Shown here: piece by piece, positions 26,535 through 34,529 of the stretch
How positions within the stretch are numbered: position 1 is the stretch's first letter
Layout of the letters: the number at the start of each line of letters is the position of its first letter
Assembly: GCF_010645065.1 (NCBI RefSeq)
Contig: NZ_JAADZW010000001.1
Span: 558,001 to 622,000, forward strand
Direction of reading: 5' to 3'
Length of the DNA: 64,000 bases
From: Flavobacterium fluviatile
GTDB taxonomy: Bacteria > Bacteroidota > Bacteroidia > Flavobacteriales > Flavobacteriaceae
Made by a program: the position numbers and the translations under genes
Notes under the pieces: model-generated
Seen by the model: the letters and a program-made list of their open reading frames with translations, nothing else
The model's database searches: none
Told to the model about the DNA's origin: nothing

Positions 26535-29393
26535 ATGTTACTAAAAAACACCATTCAAAACTTTACAATTGCTGCCCTTGCTTTATTTTCATATCAAAAT
26601 AGCGCTTCTCAGCAAACTGATAAAGTCTATCTTTCCGGAAAAGATTTTGAACATCCTGTACAATGGGATTTTTATTGTACCGATGGCAATAAAAGTAAAA
26701 CCTGGTCTAAAATAAATGTGCCTTCGCAATGGGAATTAGAAGGTTTTGGCGAATACACCTATGGCCGTTGGTACAAAGAATTGAATCAAAAAGAACCGAG
26801 CAAAGAAGAAGGTTTGTACAAATACGAATTTGAGGTTCCAGCCGATTATAAAAATAAAGACATCACCATCGTTTTTGGTGGCGCCATGACCGACACCGAA
26901 GTAAAAGTAAACGGCAAATTGGCGGGCGAAATTCATCAGGGTGGTTTTTATGAATTCAAATATGATATTACCAAACTTTTAAAATTCGGAGCTAAAAATA
27001 CACTTGAAGTTCACGTTTGGAAACATTCTGCCAACAAATCCGTGAATGCTGCTGAGCGCAAAGCCGATTGGTGGTTGTTTGGCGGAATTTATCGTCCGGT
27101 TTGGTTAGAAGTTGCTCCCAAAGCACACATCGAACATATTGCCGTTGATGCCAAAATGGATGGTTCTTTGGCAGCAACTTTAGATTTAGAAAATATCTCG
27201 AAAAATGTTGAAGTTGAGACTACGATTGTTGGGGTAAAAGACAAAAAAACTTTTGCTTCTACTTCTTTCAACATTAAAAAAGGAAGTACTCAGGAAATTA
27301 TAAAAACCAAATGGGATGGCGTTGAACCTTGGAATCCTGAGAGTCCGAATTTATATACATTGAAATTAACTTTAAAGGAAAACGGAAAAACGGTTCACGA
27401 GTTCGAAAAACGCATTGGTTTTAGAACATTAGAGTTTAAAAAGAAAGACGGAATTTACGTTAACGGAACCAAAATTCAAATGAAAGGGGTTAACCGTCAT
27501 ACGTTTTGGCCGGAAGGTGGGCGCAGTACCAGCAAACGCTTGAGTGTGATGGATGTGAATTTATTAAAGGATATGAATATGAATGCGGTTCGTGGTCATT
27601 ACCCCCCCGATTCGCATTTCCTGGAAGCTTGCGATTCTTTAGGAATATTTGTTTTGAATGAATTGGCGGGCTGGCAAAATGCTTACGATACCAAAACCGG
27701 AACCAAATTGGTAAAAGAAACGGTTGAACGTGACGTGAATCATCCGTCAGTGATTATTTGGGACAACGGAAACGAAGGTGGATGGAATTATGATGTTGAC
27801 AAAGTATTTGAACAATACGATCCTCAAAAAAGAATTGTGATTCACCCTTGGGCCGATTTTAATGGCTGGGATGCCCACCATTACCCAACCTATTTAACAG
27901 GAGTGCATCGTTTCAATCAAGGGGAAAATGTATTTTTCCCAACCGAATTCATGCACGCGACCTACGACAATGGTGGTGGAGCAGCATTGGAAGATTTCTG
28001 GAAACGTTATAAAGAAAGTCCGCTTTTTGCAGGAGCTTTTATTTGGGCAATGGTCGATGAAGCGGTTTTGCGTTCGGATTGGACGGGAGCTGAAAAATTT
28101 GATTCGAAAGGTTCTTTAGCTGCCGACGGAATTCTAGGTCCACATCGTGAGCGCGAAGGAAGTTTTTATGCGATTAAAGAAATTTGGGCGCCTATTCAGT
28201 TTGCTCCTTTTCAAATTACCGATAAATTTGATGGCAAAATTTTAATTACTAATGATTATTTGTTCAGCAATTTGAATACCTGTCAAATGGAATATCGCGT
28301 GATGCAGGCTGATAAAAATTTATTTTACGGAAATAATCAAGCCAAAAGCATAGCCTCAGGAAAAATCGAAATTCCGAGCATGGAACCAGGTGAAACCCGA
28401 AAAATTTCGATTCCGGTGAATGACAGTTTCTTCAACGGAGATTTTCTTGAAATTTCGGCCAAAGACCAACACGGACGTGAAATTTACACTTGGTCCTGGC
28501 CCATTCATAAAGCGGCTTATTTTGCAGAAAAATTCATATTAACGGAAAAAACAAATACAAAAGCAACGATAAAAAAAGAAGGTAATCAAATCACGCTTTC
28601 AGCAAATAAAGTCGAGTTGGTTTTAGACGCTACTAACGGAGAAGTTCTCTCGGTTAAAAATGATAAAAATACCATTCCGCTTACACAAGGTCCACGCCCA
28701 ATTGGGATGAAAGCTACTTTTAAAGAAATCAAAACAGAGCAAATTGGTGACAAAGCCGTTTGTACGGTATTATACAACGGAGCGATGCACTCGGTAATAT
28801 GGACAATGGAAGCCGATGGTCGTGTAAAAATGGATTTACGAGCTTTGACAAATGCCACCAACAATGGTGGTTTTGACGGAGCTGCTTTTGATGATAAAAT
28901 TGATAAATTCGGAATCACTTTTAGCTACCCAGAACAAGATGTAACAGGAATGAAATGGTTTGGAAAAGGCCCTTATCACGTTTGGAAAAACCGTATGAAA
29001 GGAGCAACTTACGGCGTTTGGCACAAAGAGTATAACAATACCATTACAGGCGAAAGTTTTGATAATTTGATTTATCCTGAATTCAAAGGCTACCACGCCA
29101 ATTTATTTGGAGCCAATTTAGAGGCAGGAAACAATTCGTTTAAAGTTTTTAGTGCTTCAGAAAATGTAACCTTTAGAGTTTTCACGCCAGATGAACCTAA
29201 ACATGCGTTGCCAGGAAGTTATCCGCAACCGAAATTCCCAGAAGGTGATTTATCTTTTATGTACGAAATTCCGGCGATGCGATCTTTCAAACCATTGGAA
29301 CAACAAGGTCCATCTAGCCAACCAACCAACATCCGTATCAAAAACGGCGATGATGGAATTACAATGAATTTATGGTTTGATTTTAGAAATTAA
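26535..29393 (+). CDS. GH2 family beta-galactosidase-like enzyme
   Basis: 952 residues with signal peptide (MLLKNTIQNFTIAALALFSY). The sugar-binding, immunoglobulin-like and TIM-barrel domains of GH2 are all visible: WSKINVPSQWELEGFG, GGIYRPVWLEV, MKGVNRHTFWPEGGR, then the acid/base region WDNGNEGGW and the nucleophile region FPTEFMHATYDN. The C-terminal ~300 residues resemble the beta-sandwich of LacZ-type enzymes. In pectin PULs GH2 enzymes usually remove galactose from rhamnogalacturonan I side chains; that specificity is inferred. It starts 20 nt after the CE12 gene and is followed by a repeat array rather than directly by the next gene. Confidence 0.88.
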   Translation: MLLKNTIQNFTIAALALFSYQNSASQQTDKVYLSGKDFEHPVQWDFYCTDGNKSKTWSKINVPSQWELEGFGEYTYGRWYKELNQKEPSKEEGLYKYEFEVPADYKNKDITIVFGGAMTDTEVKVNGKLAGEIHQGGFYEFKYDITKLLKFGAKNTLEVHVWKHSANKSVNAAERKADWWLFGGIYRPVWLEVAPKAHIEHIAVDAKMDGSLAATLDLENISKNVEVETTIVGVKDKKTFASTSFNIKKGSTQEIIKTKWDGVEPWNPESPNLYTLKLTLKENGKTVHEFEKRIGFRTLEFKKKDGIYVNGTKIQMKGVNRHTFWPEGGRSTSKRLSVMDVNLLKDMNMNAVRGHYPPDSHFLEACDSLGIFVLNELAGWQNAYDTKTGTKLVKETVERDVNHPSVIIWDNGNEGGWNYDVDKVFEQYDPQKRIVIHPWADFNGWDAHHYPTYLTGVHRFNQGENVFFPTEFMHATYDNGGGAALEDFWKRYKESPLFAGAFIWAMVDEAVLRSDWTGAEKFDSKGSLAADGILGPHREREGSFYAIKEIWAPIQFAPFQITDKFDGKILITNDYLFSNLNTCQMEYRVMQADKNLFYGNNQAKSIASGKIEIPSMEPGETRKISIPVNDSFFNGDFLEISAKDQHGREIYTWSWPIHKAAYFAEKFILTEKTNTKATIKKEGNQITLSANKVELVLDATNGEVLSVKNDKNTIPLTQGPRPIGMKATFKEIKTEQIGDKAVCTVLYNGAMHSVIWTMEADGRVKMDLRALTNATNNGGFDGAAFDDKIDKFGITFSYPEQDVTGMKWFGKGPYHVWKNRMKGATYGVWHKEYNNTITGESFDNLIYPEFKGYHANLFGANLEAGNNSFKVFSASENVTFRVFTPDEPKHALPGSYPQPKFPEGDLSFMYEIPAMRSFKPLEQQGPSSQPTNIRIKNGDDGITMNLWFDFRN

Positions 29394-29398
29394 AATAA

Positions 29399-29812
29399 CA
29401 TCTCGACTGCGCTCGATGTGACACACAGTTATTGTCAGTTCGAGCGCAGTCGAGAACCTATTAAAAAACATTTTGATTGCGCCCAATGTAACAAACAGTT
29501 ATTGTCAGTTCGAGTGCAGTCGAGAACCTATTAAAAAACCATCTCGACTGCGCTCGATGTGACACATAGTTATTGTCAGTTCGAGCGCAGTCGAGAACCT
29601 ATTAAAAAACCATCTCGACTGCGCCCAATGTAACAAACGGTTATTGTCAGTTCGAGCGCAGTCGAGAACCTATTAAAAAACCATCTCGACTGCGCTCGAT
29701 GTGACACATAGTTATTGTCAGTTCGAGCGCAGTCAAAAAACCATCTCGACTGCGCCCAATGTAACAAACGGTTATTGTCAGTTCGAGCGCAGTCGAGAAC
29801 CTATTAAAAAAA
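29399..29812. repeat. Array of six ~70-bp hairpin repeats
   Basis: Units start at 29399, 29469, 29540, 29611, 29682 and 29742 (70, 71, 71, 71, 60 and 71 bp). Each begins near CATCTCGACTGCG and ends CCTATTAAAAAAC. Within a unit CTCGACTGCGCTCGA and TCGAGCGCAGTCGAG can form a 15-bp stem around a ~23-nt loop. Units 1, 3 and 5 read GCGCTCGATGTGACAC and units 2, 4 and 6 read GCGCCCAATGTAACAA, so the array is really a dimer repeat of about 142 bp. Unit 5 lacks GAGAACCTATT. No spacers, so this is not CRISPR. It ends 5 nt before the next ATG and must be transcribed if the operon is continuous. Confidence 0.95.
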
Positions 29813-29817
29813 TTAAT

Positions 29818-31341
29818 ATGAAATTTTTAAAAATAACAGCATTGCTGTGCGCTACTACACTTTTTTTAAACTTTAATACCAAAAAAGAAACCAAACCAAC
29901 TTTATATTGCGTAGGCGATTCGACAGTAAAAAATGGAAGTGGCAAAGGCGATGGCGGACTTTGGGGCTGGGGTGATTTTATCGGTCAGTTTTTAGATACT
30001 ACGAAAGTTACCGTTCAGAATCATGCTTTGGGCGGAACGAGCAGTCGAAGTTTTCAAAGTAAAGGATTATGGGAACCTGTTTTCAAACAATTAAAAAAAG
30101 GCGATTATGTGTTGATTCAGTTTGGACATAACGATAATGGTCCAATCAACGATACCGTTAGAGCCAGAGGAACTATCAAAGGCATTGGAGAAGAAACTGA
30201 AGAAATCGATAACTTACTAACCAAACAACACGAAATCGTACACAGTTATGGTTGGTATATTCGCAAATTGGTGAAAGATGCTAAATCAAAAGGTGCGATT
30301 CCGATTATTTTTTCGCCTATTCCGAGAAACGATTGGAAAGATGGAAAAGTGATTCGCAACAACGAATCGTATGGTTTGTGGGCAAAACAAATTGCCGAGC
30401 AGGAAAAAGTAACTTTTATTGATTTGAATGAAAATATGTCGTCGGCATTGGACAAAGTGGGTCAGGAAAAAGTAATGGGAACTTATTTTTACGAAAAAGA
30501 CCATACACATCCATCTGCAAAAGGAGCCGTTTTAGCTGCCACAACCATTGCTGATCAATTAGAAAAAAGCACTAATTCTTTAAAAAAATACCTTTTAAAA
30601 AATCCAAAAATCAAACTTCCAGCGAAGAAAAAAGTATTCTTGATTGGCGATTCTACCATAGCCAATAATAACGGAAATTCTAATGCTGTGGGTTGGGGAG
30701 TTGCTTTTCCTAAATATGTTGACACGATGCGAATCGAAGTCATCAACAAAGCTCGTGGTGGCAGAAGTAGCCGAACGTATGATTATGAAGGATTATGGAA
30801 GGAAGTCCGTGAGCAATTGCAACCTGGGAATTTTGTGATCATACAGTTTGGTCATAATGATGCCGGAAAAATTGATTCGGAGAAATACCGTGGTTCTTTA
30901 CCGGGTAACGGTACTGAAACTAGAGTTGTAAACCGCGCTGATAGTATCAATGAAACGGTTCATACTTTTGGCGCTTACATTGAAAAATACATCAAAGAAG
31001 CTCGTGAAAAAGGAGCTATTCCGATTGTGATGAGTCAAACGGTACGGAACGAATGGCCAAACGGAAAACCTGAACTTCGCGACGAGAGTTACAACAAATG
31101 GTCGAAAATTGCCGCCGAAAATCAAAAAGCGACTTTTATTGATTTGAATGTTTTGATTGCCGAAGAATATGAAAAAATGGGTAAAGAAAAAGTAGCTCCA
31201 TTTTTCCCGAAAGATCATACGCATACTGGAGCTGAGGGAGCTGATTTCAATGCTTGGGTCGCAGCCAAAAGTATCAAAAAAACTAAAGGTTGTGAACTCA
31301 GGGATTATATTGAGATTCCGAAATCTGCCGAGAAGAGATAA
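29818..31341 (+). CDS. Tandem CE12-type SGNH acetylesterase (two catalytic domains)
   Basis: 507 residues from ATG 29818 (MKFLKITALLCATTLF), giving a short signal peptide. An upstream in-frame ATG inside the repeat array at 29701 is unlikely. Domain 1 (about 28-250): GDSTV (Ser35), FGHND, and DHTHPSAKGA. Domain 2 (about 270-500): GDSTI (Ser279), FGHND, and DHTHTGAEGA. Both keep the Ser, Gly, Asn and Asp/His blocks, so both look active. They resemble each other across their length, pointing to an internal duplication. The likely role is deacetylation of rhamnogalacturonan. Most CE12 proteins have one domain, or one plus a binding module. Confidence 0.88.
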   Translation: MKFLKITALLCATTLFLNFNTKKETKPTLYCVGDSTVKNGSGKGDGGLWGWGDFIGQFLDTTKVTVQNHALGGTSSRSFQSKGLWEPVFKQLKKGDYVLIQFGHNDNGPINDTVRARGTIKGIGEETEEIDNLLTKQHEIVHSYGWYIRKLVKDAKSKGAIPIIFSPIPRNDWKDGKVIRNNESYGLWAKQIAEQEKVTFIDLNENMSSALDKVGQEKVMGTYFYEKDHTHPSAKGAVLAATTIADQLEKSTNSLKKYLLKNPKIKLPAKKKVFLIGDSTIANNNGNSNAVGWGVAFPKYVDTMRIEVINKARGGRSSRTYDYEGLWKEVREQLQPGNFVIIQFGHNDAGKIDSEKYRGSLPGNGTETRVVNRADSINETVHTFGAYIEKYIKEAREKGAIPIVMSQTVRNEWPNGKPELRDESYNKWSKIAAENQKATFIDLNVLIAEEYEKMGKEKVAPFFPKDHTHTGAEGADFNAWVAAKSIKKTKGCELRDYIEIPKSAEKR

Positions 31342-31381
31342 ATTGAGTGATTTTAAACTCAGCCTTTTTGAACATTTTATT

Positions 31382-31437
31382 ACCGCAAATTAGCAAATTA
31401 TAATTCTCTGAAATTTGCTAATTTGCGGTTTGTTTTT
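31382..31437 (+). terminator. Long hairpin terminator after the tandem CE12 gene
   Basis: ACCGCAAATTAGCAAATT (31382-31399) pairs perfectly with its reverse complement ending at 31429, followed by TTGTTTTT. It closes the plus-strand unit 25171-31341 before the CE2-like gene. Confidence 0.8.
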
Positions 31438-31472
31438 AAACACTATTCAAAACCAAATAAACTACTCTGCTC

Positions 31473-32555
31473 ATGTTAATCAGAAAAATTTCAACAGTAA
31501 CTCTTTTACTTTTTAGTCTAAATGGATTTTGTCAATTAACAATTAAACCAAATGACAAAAATATAAGCTACATGGGACGTGTAAAGATTGCTCAGGATTC
31601 TGCTTGTTTTTACTGGCCTGGCACTTCGGCAACTATTCATTTTAAAGGAACTGGGATTAGTACTACTTTGAAATCAAACAACGATATTGGATATTTTTAT
31701 GCCATTATCGATAATGATGCTGAACATGCTTTTAAATTTAAATCCGACCATTCTAAAACGACCATTTCGTTAGCCAGCGGACTTTCGTCTGGAAACCATA
31801 CTTTGCAATTGTACAAACTTTCAAACAACACTTCAGAAAATATTTTTTATGGTTTTCAAATTGATGGAAAAGCCAAAATAAATACTCCGGAAAAACCTTT
31901 AAAAAGAAAAATCGAATTTTACGGAAACTCCATTACGGCAGGTCATGGAATAGATTTGGGAGCAGACGGAATAGATTCTGGAAAACCAGAAACTTTCAAT
32001 AATTATTATACGTATGCGGCTTTGACAGCCCGTCATTTTAACGCACAGTATTCTTCAATTTCTCGTAGCGGAATTGGCATTATGGTAAGTTGGTTTCCAG
32101 AGATTATGCCTGAAATATACGATCGATTGAACCCGATGGATTCGAATAGCCAATGGGATTTTGCTCAATACACGCCAGATATCGTTGTGATTAATCTTTT
32201 TCAGAATGATTCCTGGATTGTCAATTTGCCAAATCATGAACAATTTATTTCCCGATTTGGTACCACTAAACCAACAGATGATTTTATCATTTCGGCTTAT
32301 CAAAATTTCGTTAGTTCTATCCGAAAAAAATATCCAAATGCTTCGATTATTTGTGCACTAGGAAATATGGATGCCACCAAAGAAGGTTCAAAGTGGCCGG
32401 GTTATATTCAAAAAGCCGTTGAAAGAATGCATGATTCTAAAATTTACAGCGTAGCTTTTCCATATAAAAACACAGGAAACCATCCAACAAAAGAAGAACA
32501 ACAGCTGATGGCAAATGATTTAATTGCTTTTATAGAAAAAAATATTAAATGGTAA
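31473..32555 (+). CDS. CE2-like SGNH acetyl esterase
   Basis: 360 residues with signal peptide (MLIRKISTVTLLLFSLNGFCQ). Residues about 30-135 form a jelly-roll (YMGRVKIAQDSACFYWPG). The SGNH domain then carries GNSITAGHG (Ser153), SRSGIGI, NLFQNDSW (Asn/Asp) and NHPTKEEQQ (His). This jelly-roll-plus-SGNH order is that of CE2 esterases, which remove acetyl groups from the 6-position of sugars. Here the target is presumably pectin side chains (inference). It lies alone between two terminators; no activator box was found in front of it. Confidence 0.82.
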   Translation: MLIRKISTVTLLLFSLNGFCQLTIKPNDKNISYMGRVKIAQDSACFYWPGTSATIHFKGTGISTTLKSNNDIGYFYAIIDNDAEHAFKFKSDHSKTTISLASGLSSGNHTLQLYKLSNNTSENIFYGFQIDGKAKINTPEKPLKRKIEFYGNSITAGHGIDLGADGIDSGKPETFNNYYTYAALTARHFNAQYSSISRSGIGIMVSWFPEIMPEIYDRLNPMDSNSQWDFAQYTPDIVVINLFQNDSWIVNLPNHEQFISRFGTTKPTDDFIISAYQNFVSSIRKKYPNASIICALGNMDATKEGSKWPGYIQKAVERMHDSKIYSVAFPYKNTGNHPTKEEQQLMANDLIAFIEKNIKW

Positions 32556-32613
32556 TTTGCTTTATTTAGGTGCTTTGATAATTAAATATTTCTCTTTTCT
32601 TCAAAAATTCTCA

Positions 32614-32647
32614 TAAAAAAACCTCGTTTGAAATAAACGAGGTTTTT
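32614..32647. terminator. Bidirectional terminator (CE2-like gene / histone-like gene)
   Basis: AAACCTCGTTT pairs with AAACGAGGTTT over 11 bp with a 5-nt loop. An A-run precedes it and a T-run follows, so it can stop both convergent transcripts. Confidence 0.85.
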
Positions 32648-32651
32648 AGTA

Positions 32652-32828
32652 TTATTTTTTTGATTCTTCGATAGAAACTTTTCTGAACTCTTTTAAAAGT
32701 TTTTCAATCTCTAAAGATGATTTACGTGCTCTTGCTCCTGCTGCTTTAACACCTTTTTCAGATAATGATTCTGATTCTGTTTTGAATACTTCTAATTCAG
32801 CGTTGATTTTTACTAATAGATCTTTCAT
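32652..32828 (-). CDS. Histone H1-like (Hc1-type) small basic protein
   Basis: 58 residues, MKDLLVKINAELEVFKTE... ending EFRKVSIEESKK, with the central KGVKAAGARARKSSLEIEK. This is the short Lys/Arg- and Glu-rich helical protein commonly annotated as histone H1 in flavobacteria, thought to bind DNA. A -7-like TATTTTTG lies in the gap upstream. It is a housekeeping-type gene with no apparent link to sugar use and stands between the two halves of the PUL. Confidence 0.85.
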   Translation of the reverse strand: MKDLLVKINAELEVFKTESESLSEKGVKAAGARARKSSLEIEKLLKEFRKVSIEESKK

Positions 32829-33059
32829 GCTTATATATGTTAAATTAAGTTCGCAAAAATATAAGTTTGCTTTATAGATAACGTAAGTTTAGTGTTAAAA
32901 TTATCACAGTTTTTACTTATAGAGTTAATATTATATTAGCAAGTTTCAGGAATCACTTATAATCAATTATTTACAAAACAAAAAGGTTTTTATTTTGCTT
33001 AAAAAAGAGATTTTTTTAGTTGTTTATCAGCCTTTCCAAGGTGTGTAATTGTTAAATTA

Positions 33060-34427
33060 TTATTTTAACTTATCATAATTCACCTTTTTAGCATCCATTT
33101 TGAATTGATTTTCAAGTGCAATTTTCATCTTTTCTGCTAAAGTTTCATTTTGTAACAAAACGTTGTTCTTTTCCTGAGGATCCTTTTCGACATCATAAAG
33201 TTCATAATCGGCAGGAGTATTGGCATGTCTGGTCCTGATTATTTTCCAGGGTTTTTGAATTAAGGATTCCTGCAAATGACCTCTTACATAAATTTCTCTA
33301 TTAGTAAACGTTTTGTTTTCGCAAACCGTTGGCCAGATATTTTTTCCTTCAATATTTTTCGGCATATTGTTATCTCCGGCTAAAGACAAAATACCTGGAA
33401 GCAAATCTATAACCGAAATGTAATCATTATTTTTGTTTTGGCGCAAATGATCTTTCCAGTAAAAGATACACGGAACCCTGATTGCACCTTCATAATTTGA
33501 GGTTTTCCAGTCCCTGAGCGGCGTATTGTCCCCCAGAACAGTATTAGATGGATGGATTCCGTTGTATTCGTTTTTAGAGTCCCAATTTTCCATAGCTCCG
33601 TTATCACTCATAAAGATTACCAGCGTATTTTTATCCAGTTTTTCCTGTTTTAACTTATCAAGCAATATTCCGATACTGTTATCCATGTGGCTCATAGCTG
33701 CTGCAAAATCCCTGCGTGAACTGTCTTTTATCGAATGCATATAAGGATCTTTCCATTTTTGTTCTTCCTGCAACGGAAAATGCGGAGCACTATAAGCCAC
33801 TTCCAAAAAGAAATTTTTCTTCGGATCTCTTATTTCTGAAATCCATTTGATAGCTTCATTTGTAATCAAGTCAGTTACATGGCCATCTTCTTCTATAAAT
33901 TCACCATTTCGATACCAGGTTTTATCCCCGTTCTTATACAAATGGGTATATTGGTCCAATTGACCGTGCAAAAAACCATACGAATAATCAAATCCGTAAA
34001 CTTTTGGTCCACTGCTTTGCTGCAATCCAAGATGCCATTTGCCTATAAGCGCTGACTGATAGTTCCTTTTATGTAACAATTTCGGCAAGGTCGGAATTGA
34101 ATCCGGAAGCCTGAACTGACTTTTATCGCCTATCGGAGCTACAATTCCCATACGGCTCGCGGGTCTTCCTGTAAACAAACTAGCCCTTGTTGGTGAGCAG
34201 GTTGGATTGACATAAAAACGATTCAGTTCTACTCCGTTTTTGGCCAGAAAATCAATGTTTGGGGTTTTTATTTCCGAACCGTGATAGCCAACATCATTCC
34301 ACCCTGCATCATCGGCGATTATCAAAATGATATTCGGTTTTTCAATTGAAGTCTTTTGATTCTTCTGACTATAACAGAACGCAAAAGAGAGTGACAACAG
34401 TATTAAAAATTGATTTTTTATATTCAT
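33060..34427 (-). CDS. Secreted sulfatase (S1 family, formylglycine type)
   Basis: 455 residues with signal peptide (MNIKNQFLILLSLSFAFCYSQ). It has IILIIADDAGWNDVGYHG (metal-binding Asp pair) and the sulfatase signature CSPTRASLFTGR with Cys77 for conversion to formylglycine, then GKWHLG and FMSDNGA. A maturase would be needed from elsewhere. It removes sulfate esters from a polysaccharide; the sugar is unknown. It is the last gene of the minus-strand group GH28-GH115-sulfatase. Plant pectin is not sulfated, so it may widen the substrate range or belong to a neighbouring specificity. Confidence 0.92.
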   Translation of the reverse strand: MNIKNQFLILLSLSFAFCYSQKNQKTSIEKPNIILIIADDAGWNDVGYHGSEIKTPNIDFLAKNGVELNRFYVNPTCSPTRASLFTGRPASRMGIVAPIGDKSQFRLPDSIPTLPKLLHKRNYQSALIGKWHLGLQQSSGPKVYGFDYSYGFLHGQLDQYTHLYKNGDKTWYRNGEFIEEDGHVTDLITNEAIKWISEIRDPKKNFFLEVAYSAPHFPLQEEQKWKDPYMHSIKDSSRRDFAAAMSHMDNSIGILLDKLKQEKLDKNTLVIFMSDNGAMENWDSKNEYNGIHPSNTVLGDNTPLRDWKTSNYEGAIRVPCIFYWKDHLRQNKNNDYISVIDLLPGILSLAGDNNMPKNIEGKNIWPTVCENKTFTNREIYVRGHLQESLIQKPWKIIRTRHANTPADYELYDVEKDPQEKNNVLLQNETLAEKMKIALENQFKMDAKKVNYDKLK

Positions 34428-34466
34428 ATATTTTTATCATTAAAAAAATAATTTAGGTATTAAAAA

Positions 34467-34518
34467 GGGCTTCGACTAAGTTTATCCTGAGCTAAGCCGA
34501 ATGGGCTCAGCCTGACAC
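34467..34518. repeat. REP-like intergenic element
   Basis: A 52-bp stretch of the type TTCGACTAAG...CTGAGC...GCTCAGCCTGACA between the sulfatase and GH115 genes. The form is like the extragenic palindromic repeats widespread in flavobacteria, and its partial symmetry could form a hairpin. Only one copy is seen in this window. Confidence 0.5.
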
Positions 34519-34529
34519 TTATTATAAAA

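Noticed and set aside
29399..29812. CRISPR array
   Set aside because: Units are contiguous hairpins with no unique spacers, and no cas gene is nearby.
29576..29817. Short ORFs inside the repeat array on both strands
   Set aside because: They follow the repeat period and only reflect its sequence.
34480..34498. TATCCTGA word resembling the activator box upstream of the sulfatase gene
   Set aside because: It belongs to the REP-like element, its 10-bp partner is poor and no -7 element sits 20 bp away.
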